64,000 bases of DNA. Origin: VRUE01 sp035605695 (lineage in GTDB: Bacteria; Actinomycetota; Thermoleophilia; Solirubrobacterales; 70-9). Location of the stretch: assembly GCA_035605695.1 (NCBI GenBank), contig DATNGZ010000030.1, forward strand, positions 24,939 through 88,938. Direction: 5' to 3'. This document shows positions 17,347-26,383 of this stretch, piece after piece. How positions within the stretch are numbered: position 1 is the first letter of the stretch; each line of letters begins with the position of its first letter. The position numbers and the translations under genes were made by a program. Under the pieces are notes generated by a model. It had not been told where the DNA came from. It did no database searches and saw only the letters and a program-made list of their open reading frames with translations.

Positions 17347-18162
17347 ATGAGACGGGTGCTGATCTGGCTCGCGGTGGTGGCAACGATCCTCTTCTGCCTC
17401 TTTCCCTTCTACTGGCTGATCAACACCTCGTTGAAGACCGGCGCCGACCTCTCCAGCGCGAACCTATTGCCGCCGAGCCCGACGCTCGACAACTACACCT
17501 CGATCTTCGAAGACACGGCGTTCACTCAGGCGCTCCGCACCAGCGCGATCGTCGCTGGCAGCGTCACCGTCCTCTCGCTGCTGATCGGCTCCTTCGCCGG
17601 CTATGCGCTCGCGCGCCTGCACCTGCCCTTCAAGTTCCTGATCCTCGCTGTCCTACTCTCGATCTCCACCTTCCCGCCGATCGCGATCGCCGCGCCGCTG
17701 TTCGAAATCTGGACCGACATCGGCCTCTACAACACCTACCTCGGCCTGATCTTGCCCTCGCTCGCCTTCGGCCTGCCGCTCACCGTCTACATCCTTGCTT
17801 CGTTCTTCCGCGACATCCCGCGCGAGCTGGAGGAGGCGGCGCTGGTCGACGGGGCGACGCGGTTCCAGGCCTTCCGCAAGATCGTGATCCCGCTCGGGGC
17901 GCCCGGCGTCGTCACCGCCGGCCTGCTGGTCTTCATCTTCGCCTGGAACGAGTTCCTCTTCGCGATCACGCTCACCAGCACCCCGGATCGTCGCCCGGTC
18001 CCCGCCGCGATCGCCTTCTTCACCGGCAGCCAGCAGTTCGAAATCCCCCTTGGGACGATCAGTGCCGCTGCGGTCGTCGTCACCGTGCCCTTGATCGCCT
18101 TGGTGCTGATCTTCCAGCGCCGCATAGTCGCCGGCCTCACGACGGGCGCGGTTAAGGGCTAA
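17347..18162 (+). CDS. ABC sugar transporter permease (MalG/UgpE type)
   Basis: 271 residues with six membrane helices, beginning IWLAVVATILFCLFPFYWLINTS. The EAA loop reads ELEEAALVDGATRFQAFRKIVIPL. It starts 4 bp after the previous gene. No ATP-binding subunit is in the operon; actinobacterial CUT1 importers often borrow a shared MsiK-type ATPase encoded elsewhere. Confidence 0.92.
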   Translation: MRRVLIWLAVVATILFCLFPFYWLINTSLKTGADLSSANLLPPSPTLDNYTSIFEDTAFTQALRTSAIVAGSVTVLSLLIGSFAGYALARLHLPFKFLILAVLLSISTFPPIAIAAPLFEIWTDIGLYNTYLGLILPSLAFGLPLTVYILASFFRDIPRELEEAALVDGATRFQAFRKIVIPLGAPGVVTAGLLVFIFAWNEFLFAITLTSTPDRRPVPAAIAFFTGSQQFEIPLGTISAAAVVVTVPLIALVLIFQRRIVAGLTTGAVKG

Positions 18163-18171
18163 AGCCATCTG

Positions 18172-19356
18172 ATGGGCCCGCCGGCCGCGGATCTCGACGG
18201 GCTGCTCTCCCCGGCAGGCTGGCCCTTCGCGAGCGCCGAGCCCGTCGCGGCGGGGGACCCCGGTCGCTTCCACGCCCTCTTCGGTCGCGACTCGGCGATC
18301 GTCTCGCTCGAGCTCTTGCCGACGAGGCCCGACATCGCGCGCGCGACCCTGCGGGCGCTCGCCTCACTGCAGGGCAGCGTCGAAGACACCGATACCGCGG
18401 AGGAACCGGGGAAGATCGTCCACGAGTGGTGGCCAAAGGCTCCCGAGCGCCTGCGTCGGGCGGGTTGGCCGCTGCGCGACGGGGAGCTCCGCTACTACGG
18501 GTCCGCCGATTCAACCTCGTGGTTCCTCGTCTTGCTTGCCTCGCTCGGCGACAGTTCGCTTGCCGCCGAGTTGGAGACCGCGTGGCGTGCGGCGGGCGGT
18601 TGGCTCGAGCGCACGCTGCGCCGTGGTGGCGGACTGATCCGCCACGGTCCGCGCCGGGGGCCAGGGGGCCTTGCGCAGCAAGGCTGGCGCGACGCCGAGG
18701 ATCCTTCCGATCCCGCCTTCCATGGCGCCGGAATCCTCAGCGCCGGGGGCGAGGTTCCAACTCCCCCGCTCGCCGACGCCGACACCCAGGCCGTCACCGT
18801 GGTCGCCCTTCGCGCCCTATCCGCTCTCGCGGGCGAACGGCGCTGGGCGGAGGAGGCGACGCGGCTCGTCGAGGCAATTGGGGAAGTATTCGACCCCGAG
18901 ACCCTCGCCATCGCCGGCGATGGCGAGAAGGTCGCGGGGGCAGGTTCCCAGCTCGGTTGGCTGCTGTGGGCGGATGCTCTGCCGGGGCGAGCGAGAGAGC
19001 GGATAGCCGATCGCCTCACTCGCCCCGACGTGCTCACTCCGTGGGGCCTGCGCACGCTCTCCTCGAAGCACCCGTTGTACGCGCCCGACGCCTACCATCG
19101 CGGCGCGGTCTGGCCGTTTGACTCATGGCTCGGATGGGGCGGATTGCGAGCGTTTGGCCTCCGGGACGCGGCAGAGGAGCTTCGCCAGGGAGTCCTTTGC
19201 GCGATCGAGACGATCGGGCAGGCACCCGAGCTCTTCGCCGTCGGCCCAGCTGGTCCCGAGCCGATTTCGATCGCCAACAGAGTGCAGGCCTGGACCGTTG
19301 GTGCTCGCTGGGCGCTCGAACACGAGTGGGACGGGCGAGCGTTGCACGGCGAATAG
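18172..19356 (+). CDS. Glycosidase of the debranching-enzyme/GH63-like clan
   Basis: 394 residues with the (alpha/alpha)6-barrel markers of amylo-alpha-1,6-glucosidase/GH63-like enzymes: HALFGRDSAIVSLELLP at the N-terminus (Asp as likely general acid), YYGSADSTSWFLVLL, and SSKHPLYAPDAYHRGAVWPFDSWLGWGGLRAFG near the end. No signal peptide, so it would act on an imported sugar. It lies 10 bp after the permease gene in the same operon, so it probably hydrolyses the transported alpha-glycoside. A glucosylglycerate/mannosylglycerate-type hydrolase is one option; the specificity is not readable. Confidence 0.75.
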   Translation: MGPPAADLDGLLSPAGWPFASAEPVAAGDPGRFHALFGRDSAIVSLELLPTRPDIARATLRALASLQGSVEDTDTAEEPGKIVHEWWPKAPERLRRAGWPLRDGELRYYGSADSTSWFLVLLASLGDSSLAAELETAWRAAGGWLERTLRRGGGLIRHGPRRGPGGLAQQGWRDAEDPSDPAFHGAGILSAGGEVPTPPLADADTQAVTVVALRALSALAGERRWAEEATRLVEAIGEVFDPETLAIAGDGEKVAGAGSQLGWLLWADALPGRARERIADRLTRPDVLTPWGLRTLSSKHPLYAPDAYHRGAVWPFDSWLGWGGLRAFGLRDAAEELRQGVLCAIETIGQAPELFAVGPAGPEPISIANRVQAWTVGARWALEHEWDGRALHGE

Positions 19357-19400
19357 ATCTCAACAGTCAAGGTTGCCGCTCCAGATTCCGATTGTTGGGA

Positions 19401-21410
19401 GTGGTATCTGGACTGAGCCAGCGCGAGCGAAGGACCGTCCTTGGCGGCGGCTTCCTCGCCCTATGCCTGCTCGTCGCCTTCGCCATGCACGTCGTGGTGG
19501 GGGTTGGTGGCCCCAGCACCGACGCGCTCTTCAACACCTGGATCTACAACGCCCTGATGCTGACCAGCGCCGCCGCCTGCCTGCTGCGGGCCGCGCTGAT
19601 CCGCCGCGAGCGGGGAGCCTGGGCGCTGCTTGGCGTCGGCTTGCTGCTCTACGCCGGCGGAGAAATCTATTACGCGGCAGTACTGGCCGCGGAGGAATCG
19701 GTGCCGATCCCCTCTCCCGCCGACGGCGGCTATCTCGCCTTCTATCCACTCGCCTACGCGGCGCTGATCGCCCTTCTGCGGGCGAGGATCGGGACCTTTC
19801 CGGTCGCGCGGTGGCTGGACGGCGCGATCGTCGGCTCTGCCGTCGCAGCGCTGGCGGCGGCGTTCGCGTTGGGCCCGATCGTCGATGCCTCCAGCGAAGG
19901 GCAGGCGCTTGCCGTTGCAACCAACCTGGCCTACCCGATCGCCGACCTGACCCTTTTGACGATGGTGGCAACCGCCGCCTCGTTCACCGGTTGGCGACCG
20001 GGACGCAGCTGGACCGTCCTCGGTGCCGGTCTCCTGCTGCTCGCCGTCTCCGACGGCGTCTATTTGCTGCAGGCCGCCCAGGGGACCTACGTCGAAGGCA
20101 CGATTCTCGACGCCGGCTGGCCCTTCGGTGTCTTGCTGGTGGCCTGCGCAGCGTGGATCGAGCCGGGCACCATGGAGCCACTGCGCTCGCGGGCGGTGCG
20201 GATTATCGCGATACCGGCCGTCGCGGCCTTGGTCGCGATCTGCATTCAGGCAGCCGAACGATTCACCACGGCCCCTACCGCGGCGGCGGTCATCTCCCTG
20301 GTGACACTGATCGCGGTCGTCGTGCGGCTGGTCCTCTCACTGCGTGAGAGCCAGGTGGAAGCCCGCTCGCGCATGCACGAGTCGCGCACTGATGAGTTGA
20401 CCGGGCTGCCCAACCGCAGGGCGCTGATGGGGGATTTGGAGCGCGCAATCACACGCCCGGCGGCGACCGGGTCCCTGCGGCTCCTCGCTTTGTTCGACCT
20501 TGACGGCTTCAAGCTCTACAACGACACCTTCGGTCACCCGGCTGGAGACGCCCTGCTGGACCGACTCGGCGGGCGACTGGAGCGCTTCGCGGACTCGAAA
20601 GGCCGCGCCTACCGGCTCGGTGGCGATGAGTTCTGTCTTCTGGCCGAGTGCACGGCGGCGGAGGTCGACGCGATCGTCGCCGGCGCCACCGCGGCGCTCT
20701 CTGAGCGCGGCGAGGGCTTCGCGACCACCGCCTCGCAGGGCAATGTCCTCTTGCCGAGCGAGGCCAGCTCGGTCGAGGAGGCAATGCAGCTCGCCGACCG
20801 GCGGATGTACGCGAACAAGGCCAGCGAGCGGACCTCGGCCGGCTCGCAGTCACGCGACGTGCTGCTGTCGGCGCTGCGCGAGCGCCAACCACGGCTGGCC
20901 GAACAAGCCGTCGATGTCGCCGAGCTGGCCCTGGCGGTCGCCGAGGAGCTGGGCATGGAGGCCGAGCAACGCGATGAGACTTACCGCGCAGCGCAGCTGC
21001 ACGAGACAGGGAAGATGGCGATCCCCGACGCGATCCTCAACAAGCCAGGCCCGCTCGAGGAGCCCGAGTGGGAGTTCGTCCGCCAGCACACCCTGATCGG
21101 CGAGCGGATCATCGCCTCTGCGGCAGCGCTCGTGCCGGTCGCGCGTATGGTTCGCTCGAGTGGCGAGCGCTGGGATGGCGATGGCTACCCGGACTCCTTG
21201 CGCGGTGAGCAGATCCCCCTCGGCTCGCGGGTGGTCGCCGTGTGCGACGCCTACGCTGCGATGGTCTCAGAGCGCCCTTACAGCGTCGCGATGCGTCCCT
21301 CGCGAGCTCTCGAGGAGCTGCGTCGCTGCGCCGGCTCGCAGTTTGATCCCGAGGTCGTTGCCGCCTTCGAGCGAATCGCGGTGCCAGTGCAGCCCTCCCA
21401 TCTGGGTTGA
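19401..21410 (+). CDS. Membrane GGDEF protein with degenerate HD-GYP domain
   Basis: About 669 residues: eight to ten N-terminal membrane helices (to about 320), a GGDEF domain (DELTGLPNRRAL, DLDGFKLYNDTFGHPAGD, RLGGDEFCLLAE with intact catalytic GGDEF) and a C-terminal HD-GYP domain. In the latter the metal-site HD reads HE (HETGKMAIPD) and the usual HHERWDG reads SSGERWDG, while GDGYPDSLRGEQIPLGSR is kept. So c-di-GMP synthesis is plausible but the hydrolase site has lost ligands. Starts GTG 19401 or TTG 19395/19392. It stands alone after the glycosidase gene. Confidence 0.85.
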   Translation: MVSGLSQRERRTVLGGGFLALCLLVAFAMHVVVGVGGPSTDALFNTWIYNALMLTSAAACLLRAALIRRERGAWALLGVGLLLYAGGEIYYAAVLAAEESVPIPSPADGGYLAFYPLAYAALIALLRARIGTFPVARWLDGAIVGSAVAALAAAFALGPIVDASSEGQALAVATNLAYPIADLTLLTMVATAASFTGWRPGRSWTVLGAGLLLLAVSDGVYLLQAAQGTYVEGTILDAGWPFGVLLVACAAWIEPGTMEPLRSRAVRIIAIPAVAALVAICIQAAERFTTAPTAAAVISLVTLIAVVVRLVLSLRESQVEARSRMHESRTDELTGLPNRRALMGDLERAITRPAATGSLRLLALFDLDGFKLYNDTFGHPAGDALLDRLGGRLERFADSKGRAYRLGGDEFCLLAECTAAEVDAIVAGATAALSERGEGFATTASQGNVLLPSEASSVEEAMQLADRRMYANKASERTSAGSQSRDVLLSALRERQPRLAEQAVDVAELALAVAEELGMEAEQRDETYRAAQLHETGKMAIPDAILNKPGPLEEPEWEFVRQHTLIGERIIASAAALVPVARMVRSSGERWDGDGYPDSLRGEQIPLGSRVVAVCDAYAAMVSERPYSVAMRPSRALEELRRCAGSQFDPEVVAAFERIAVPVQPSHLG

Positions 21411-21566
21411 GCCGCGGTTGGCCTCAGGTAAAGCCCACCGTGAGGCTGCGGTAGAGCGTCGGTGCAATACGGCAGTTCTGCCGTTGTTCGCCTCTCGCAC
21501 AGGGTTCAGGCTCGTTTCAGCAAGTAATCCGCTGCCCGATGGGCATGATCGAAAGGAGCTGGACAC

Positions 21567-21854
21567 ATGGACCTGTACACAATTCGCCGCCGCAGCAACT
21601 GGAGCGACGCGTCTGAGCTGGAGGCCACGGCCGCAAAATCCTCCGCCGAGGGTGAGAAGATGAGCGACGAGGTGCGTTGGATTCGCAGCTATGTGGTCGA
21701 GGAGCCGGACGGCAAGCTGGGCACGGTGTGCCTTTATGAGGCGGTCAGCCCGGAGGCGATCCGTCGTCACGCCGGCAACACCGGCATGTCGGCCGATGAG
21801 ATCTTCAAGGTCGCCGACACCGTGATCGTCCGCGAGGACCCAGTCAACGCCTGA
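21567..21854 (+). CDS. DUF4242 protein
   Basis: 95 residues. VRWIRSYVVEEPDGKLGTVCLYEAVSPEAIRRHAG is the DUF4242 core: a ferredoxin-like small protein in which SCO4226 of Streptomyces binds nickel. The start ATG 21567 has an AAAGGAG ribosome-binding site 9 bases upstream. It is monocistronic between the GGDEF gene and the LuxR regulator. Physiological role unknown. Confidence 0.75.
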   Translation: MDLYTIRRRSNWSDASELEATAAKSSAEGEKMSDEVRWIRSYVVEEPDGKLGTVCLYEAVSPEAIRRHAGNTGMSADEIFKVADTVIVREDPVNA

Positions 21855-21966
21855 GCGCCGCTGCGTCGGAGGGCACCGCCGGCCCAGCCGCCGCGCGGTG
21901 CCCTGGCGCGGCTCGCGAAGAGCCGAAAGCGTGGAAGCGGACCGGTCCTCATCTACACTCGCGACG

Positions 21967-24822
21967 ATGGCCGCCGGCGGCTTGATCGGCCGTGATCAGG
22001 AGCGCGCTCGCCTCGGCGAGCTGCTCGACCGCGCCGTCTTTGGCGAAGGTGCGCTGGTGCTCCTCGCCGGCGAGGCCGGCGTCGGCAAGACCCGGCTCCT
22101 GGAGGAGCTCGCACTCTCTACCAAGGCGCTGGTGCTGCTCGGCGCCGCCAGCCATAACTCAACGCCGGCCTATGGCCCGGTGGTCGTCGCGCTGCGCTCG
22201 CACCTGCGCGCTGAGCCGGACGCCTTCGAGGATTGCGGGCCGCTCAAGGCGCACTTGGGCCTGCTGCTTCCGGAGCTCGGGCCCGCGCCCGAAGAGGTGG
22301 ACGCGCGGACCTTGCGGGAGGCCGTCCGCTGTGCGCTCGTCGCCGTCGCCCGCGAGCGCGGCGCCCTGCTCGTGCTCGACGACCTGCAGTGGTCCGACGC
22401 GGCGACGCTGGAGCTGCTCGCCGATCTAGGCCCCACACTTGCCGATACCTCGATCCTGCTCGTCGGCGCCTATCGCTCCGACGAACTCGCGCGCGAGCAC
22501 CCGTTGCGGCGCCTGCGCGGCGACCTGCGCCGGCGCCGTGCCCTGGATGAGATCGCGCTCGGGTCGCTCGACGAAGCCGGGACCGCGGCCCTGCTCGCCG
22601 ACCTGCTCGGCGAGGCGCCCTCGCGACCGCTGGTGCGCGCCGTCCACGATCGCGCCCAGGGGCTGCCGTTCTTCGTCGAGGAGCTGGCCGGCGCGCTCTC
22701 CGGCGAGGGTCGGCTCCAGTCCGGGAGGGCCGGGCTCGAGCTGGCCGAGGGCGGCGAGGTCGCAGTCCCCGAGACCGTGCGCGACGCGGTGCTGTTGCGC
22801 TACGGCGACCTCAGCACCGCGGGCAGGGCCGCGGCCGAGGCGGCGGCGGTTGCCGGCGAGCGCTTCGAGCTCGAGGCGGTCTCGTGGCTCGCCGACGACG
22901 ATGGGGTGGAGGAGCTGCTGGAGATCGGCCTGATCCGCGAGGGGGGCGACGGCCGGGCCGCCTTCCGCCACGCCCTCGTTCGCGAGGCGCTGCACCGCGA
23001 CGTTCCTTGGCTGCGCCGCCGCGACCTCCACCGCCGGCTCGGCGAGCGCTTGGAGGCGCGCGGCGCCCCGGCGGTGGAGGTCGCCCCCCACTGGCTCGGC
23101 GCCCACGACGAGGAACGTGCCCGGCGCCAGCTTCTGCGCGCCGCCGAGGAGTTCGAGGCGGCGCACGCCTACCGTGACGCCGCCGGCATGGCCCACCACG
23201 CGCTCGAGCTGTGGCCGGCGGGCGAGGAGGTCGAGGAGCGGCTGGCCGCGCTCGAACGCCACGGGGCCTGGGCCGAGCTGGCCGGCGAGCTCACCGATGC
23301 GGCGCGCAGCTGGCGCGAGGTCTCCTCGCTGTGCGGCGAGGGCGACGGGCCGGCGCTGGCCGCCGCGCAGCGGCGGCTTGGGCGCATCTGCGCGCTGCAG
23401 GGTGACCGGACAGGCGCGATCGAGGCGCTGACCGCTGCCGCCGACGCCTTCGCCGCCAGCGGCGAGCCCGCCGCCGCCGCCGGCGACCGGATCGCCGCCT
23501 CGGACTTCCTCCAGTTCGCTGGCCGCCACGGTGCCTCGCTCGAGCTCAGCCGCCGGGCCGGCGAGGACGCCCGCGCCGCCGAGCGCGTCGACCTGCAGTC
23601 GCGGGCGCTGGCCGCCGAGGGTGTGGTGCTGGCCAAGCGCGGCGAGTTCGAGACCGGCATGGAGCTGGTCAAGGAGGCGCTCTCGCTGGCGCTCGACAAC
23701 AACTTCACGGCGGAGGCCGTCGATGCTTACCAGCGCCTCGGCACGGTCTTCGAGACCGCCGGCGACTACGCCAACGCGCGCGAGGCGCTGAGCAGCGCCC
23801 TCGACCTCTGCCAGCTGAGCGACGACCACGGGCCCGAGGCGGGCTGCGTCGCCTGCATGGCTTACGTGCTGCGCGAGCTGGGGGAGTGGCCGCGAGCAGT
23901 CGAGCTCAGCCGCGAGCTGATCGCCGTCCACAAAGCCAACGGTATCCGCACGATCGCCGACGGGGTTTTCGGCTTCATCCGCGGCGTGCGCGGTGAGCTC
24001 GGCCCGGCCCGTCGGCTTCTCAGCGCCGGGCTGGAGTCGGCGCGACGGCTGGACATCTTCTCGATGCAGGTCGACTGCGCCGCTTCGCTGGCGCTGGTCG
24101 CGGACTTCGACAGCAGTCCGGACGAGGCGCTCGAGCACTGTGGTTTCGTGCTCTCGCGCTGGGAGCAGAGCGAGGACCACCACTACGCGGTCTGGGGCCT
24201 GCGTCTGTCGGCATCACTGTTTGCGCAAGCCGGCCGCACCGGGGAGGCGCACGCGTGCGTCGGCGGCCTTACCCGGATCGCGACCAGCTCCGGGCACGGC
24301 GACGCGCTGGCGGCCCTCGCGCACGGGCTGGGCGAGATCGCCCTGTCCGAGGGGGAGCCGGAGCTTGCCGCCGAGCAGTTCGGCCGCGCCGTCGAGCTGC
24401 ACCGCGAGCTGCGGATCCCGGCCGAGCGGATGCAGATCATGCACCGGGCCGGGGTGGCGCTGGCGGCCGCCGGCCGGCCCGAGTTGGCGGTCGAGCGCCA
24501 GGCCGAGGCTTACCGCCTGGCGCGCAAGCTGGCCGCGCGCCCGCTCGCCGGTCGCGCCGCGGCGGCGATCGAGGCGCTCGGCGAGTCGGCCGAGCAGCGA
24601 CTCGGCCGCGCCGCCGCCGACGGCGAGAGCCCGCTCACCCGCCGCGAGCAGGAGGTCGTGCGCCTGGTCGCCGGCGGCCGAACCAACCGCGAGATCGCCG
24701 CCGAGCTCTTCCTCAGCCCCCGCACGGTCGACATGCACGTCCGCAACATCCTCGCCAAGCTCGACTGCCGCTCCCGTGTCGAGGCCAGCATCAAGGCCGG
24801 CGAGGCCGGCCTGCTCGGCTGA
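21967..24822 (+). CDS. Large LuxR-family ATPase regulator (LAL type)
   Basis: 951 residues. The N-terminal AAA-type domain has Walker A LLAGEAGVGKTRLLEE and Walker B ALLVLDDLQWSD. The middle is a long TPR-like array of helical pairs (about 400-880), and the C-terminal LuxR helix-turn-helix is LTRREQEVVRLVAGGRTNREIAAELFLSPRTVDMHVRNI. This is the MalT-like large ATP-binding regulator layout of about 900-1000 residues. The inducer and target genes are unknown; the nearest candidate targets are the small genes downstream. Start ATG 21967. Confidence 0.92.
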   Translation: MAAGGLIGRDQERARLGELLDRAVFGEGALVLLAGEAGVGKTRLLEELALSTKALVLLGAASHNSTPAYGPVVVALRSHLRAEPDAFEDCGPLKAHLGLLLPELGPAPEEVDARTLREAVRCALVAVARERGALLVLDDLQWSDAATLELLADLGPTLADTSILLVGAYRSDELAREHPLRRLRGDLRRRRALDEIALGSLDEAGTAALLADLLGEAPSRPLVRAVHDRAQGLPFFVEELAGALSGEGRLQSGRAGLELAEGGEVAVPETVRDAVLLRYGDLSTAGRAAAEAAAVAGERFELEAVSWLADDDGVEELLEIGLIREGGDGRAAFRHALVREALHRDVPWLRRRDLHRRLGERLEARGAPAVEVAPHWLGAHDEERARRQLLRAAEEFEAAHAYRDAAGMAHHALELWPAGEEVEERLAALERHGAWAELAGELTDAARSWREVSSLCGEGDGPALAAAQRRLGRICALQGDRTGAIEALTAAADAFAASGEPAAAAGDRIAASDFLQFAGRHGASLELSRRAGEDARAAERVDLQSRALAAEGVVLAKRGEFETGMELVKEALSLALDNNFTAEAVDAYQRLGTVFETAGDYANAREALSSALDLCQLSDDHGPEAGCVACMAYVLRELGEWPRAVELSRELIAVHKANGIRTIADGVFGFIRGVRGELGPARRLLSAGLESARRLDIFSMQVDCAASLALVADFDSSPDEALEHCGFVLSRWEQSEDHHYAVWGLRLSASLFAQAGRTGEAHACVGGLTRIATSSGHGDALAALAHGLGEIALSEGEPELAAEQFGRAVELHRELRIPAERMQIMHRAGVALAAAGRPELAVERQAEAYRLARKLAARPLAGRAAAAIEALGESAEQRLGRAAADGESPLTRREQEVVRLVAGGRTNREIAAELFLSPRTVDMHVRNILAKLDCRSRVEASIKAGEAGLLG

Positions 24823-24897
24823 CTAGACGACGCGGCGGAAGAGATAGACGGCGAGCAGGATCAGGATGATGACTACGAGAATTCCGACGATGGTCAA
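24823..24897 (-). CDS. 24-residue single-span membrane peptide
   Basis: TTG start at 24897 with a perfect AAGGAG ribosome-binding site six bases upstream. The peptide is (M)TIVGILVVIILILLAVYLF ending RRVV: one membrane span with a positive tail. The stop is immediately adjacent to the convergent LuxR gene's stop. Many actinobacteria carry similar unannotated peptides; function unknown. Confidence 0.5.
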   Translation of the reverse strand: MTIVGILVVIILILLAVYLFRRVV

Positions 24898-24955
24898 GTT
24901 GAGCTCCTTGGTTAGTTGTGTTGTTTCGGGTGACGAAGATCGGTGGGAAATGGAC

Positions 24956-25152
24956 TCATAGCGGGGACTTGGAGCGCGCCTTTTTGCCGGCGGAGTGGCT
25001 CTTGTGGTGGGCGTGGCTCAGGAGTTTCGCCTGTTCGCTAGCGCTCTCTCTCGATTCGACGCCGCTTCTTTGCGCGACGGGCGATCACGATCGCGGCCGC
25101 GGCCAAGGCCAAGGGGACGACCACGATGACAACGATTAGAAACGGGGGACAT
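24956..25152 (-). pseudogene. Frameshifted paralogue of the coiled-coil membrane protein
   Basis: From the ATG at 25152 the DNA aligns with the gene at 113-493 (same start ATGTCC, then CTAATCGTTGTCATCGTG versus CTGATCGTTGTCATCGTG, the CGTCGCGC run, and AGAGAGCG), but one extra base after GTTT shifts the frame. LIVVIVVVPLALAAAAIVIA and RRAKKRRRIERER are read only in the shifted frame, which then hits TAG. A second indel follows, and a short EQAKLLSHAHHK-type tail ends at 24956. The upstream region, including the promoter, is also related. Sequencing error is possible but two indels favour decay. Confidence 0.6.
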
Positions 25153-25195
25153 CTAAGACTCTCCTCTCGTCAACCTCTCAGCCCGATTGACTTTC

Positions 25196-25219
25196 CTACC
25201 CATTCGGCGGGGTTCAAAC
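25196..25219 (-). promoter_or_regulatory. SigB/SigF-like promoter of the broken paralogue
   Basis: On the minus strand GTTT (25216-25219), 14 bases, GGGTAG (25196-25201). Flanking bases also resemble those at 523-546, including the CGCC and GAAAGTC stretches, so promoter and gene were duplicated together. Confidence 0.5.
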
Positions 25220-25237
25220 CCAACCAGTCCTGATTCT

Positions 25238-26368
25238 TTACCTGAGCAGGGCGCAGACCGCAGTGGTCTGCACGCCGCGCAGTTGAGCGAGGAGCTTGCC
25301 GCTTGGGGCGGGGATATTGAGTGTGGTCGTTAGGGCGCGGCTGCCGTCGGCGCTGGCGGCCGCCCACTGAACGTAGCCGGGGAAGTTGCCGGTGTGACCG
25401 TAGACGGTCCCGCATTTTGTTTGGTAGCGGAAGAGAGCGAGGCCGGCGGAGTTTTTGCCCGGTCCGGGTGGGCTCGATTTGCCGCCGGGGACAAAGCGCA
25501 TCTGCTCGATCTGCTGGGCGCGATCGAAGAAGTTGAGCCCAAGGTAGGAGCGGATGAACCTGTTGAGGTCCTTGGGAGTGGAGACGATCGCGCCGGAAGC
25601 CCAGGCGCCGCTCGGGCTGAGCAGGGTGGAGGCGTCCTCGGGCATCTCTCCGGGGCTGACGAGGTAGCCGTGGATGAAGGGTTTCGGCAGGGAGACCTTG
25701 GTTGGAAACGAGGTCTGACTCAACTTTGCCGGTCCGAAGACGATCTGCTTGAGCGCCTGGCCGTAGGAGTTGCCAGTTACCGCTTCGGCGATCAGGCCGA
25801 TCACGATGTTGTCCGTGTTCGAGTACTCGTACTGCGAGCCGGGGGAGAACTCGAGCGGGTCGGCGCGGACCCAGCTGATGATTTTCTGGGGTGAGACGAA
25901 GCCGCGCGGGTCTTCTTTTGCCTGTTTGGCGAAGCCTTTGGACTGCGTGTAGTCGGGAAGGCCACTGGTGTGGTTGAGCATTTGCCGCACCGTTACCAAG
26001 CCCCATGCAGCAGGCATGCCGGTCAGCCGCTGCAAGATCGTGTCGTCGAGCCCGAGCTTGCCGGCGCTGACGAGGTTGAGCGCGACAGCGCCGCTGAAGG
26101 CCTTCGCCACGCTGGCGATCCGCATGTGATCGGTCGCCCGTGGCGCCTCCTTGCGCTTGACGTCGGCGCGGCCGGCGCGCAGCACGGTGAGCTTGCCGTC
26201 GCGATACATCGTCGCGATCGCCCCCGGCGGGCCGCCCGGGGCCGCGATCAGCTGTTCGAGGCTGTGCTGGACGTCAACTGGACGTGGCGGCGCCGCAGCG
26301 ACCGACGTCGCGATTCCTAGCGAGACTGCGAAAGTGACCGCAGCGGAAGTAATTGAGCGGCGACACAT
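25238..26368 (-). CDS. Secreted serine hydrolase, beta-lactamase/PBP fold
   Basis: 376 residues with a signal peptide (TFAVSLGIATSVAAA). SVAK (in MRIASVAKAFSG) is the S-x-x-K nucleophile motif, YSN (in YEYSNTDNIVIG) is the Y-x-N motif, and VYGHTGNFPGY holds the H-T-G third motif. This is the class C beta-lactamase-related family, which also includes D-alanyl-D-alanine carboxypeptidases and esterases; the layout resembles an R61-like carboxypeptidase more than a true AmpC. It probably acts in the cell-wall space. Confidence 0.85.
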   Translation of the reverse strand: MCRRSITSAAVTFAVSLGIATSVAAAPPRPVDVQHSLEQLIAAPGGPPGAIATMYRDGKLTVLRAGRADVKRKEAPRATDHMRIASVAKAFSGAVALNLVSAGKLGLDDTILQRLTGMPAAWGLVTVRQMLNHTSGLPDYTQSKGFAKQAKEDPRGFVSPQKIISWVRADPLEFSPGSQYEYSNTDNIVIGLIAEAVTGNSYGQALKQIVFGPAKLSQTSFPTKVSLPKPFIHGYLVSPGEMPEDASTLLSPSGAWASGAIVSTPKDLNRFIRSYLGLNFFDRAQQIEQMRFVPGGKSSPPGPGKNSAGLALFRYQTKCGTVYGHTGNFPGYVQWAAASADGSRALTTTLNIPAPSGKLLAQLRGVQTTAVCALLR

Positions 26369-26383
26369 CGGGGCATGATCGCA

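Noticed and set aside
22426..24183. 585-codon minus-strand frame inside the LuxR regulator
   Set aside because: It is the reverse image of the regulator's coding sequence, with no motifs or ribosome-binding site; the plus-strand protein has Walker and HTH motifs.
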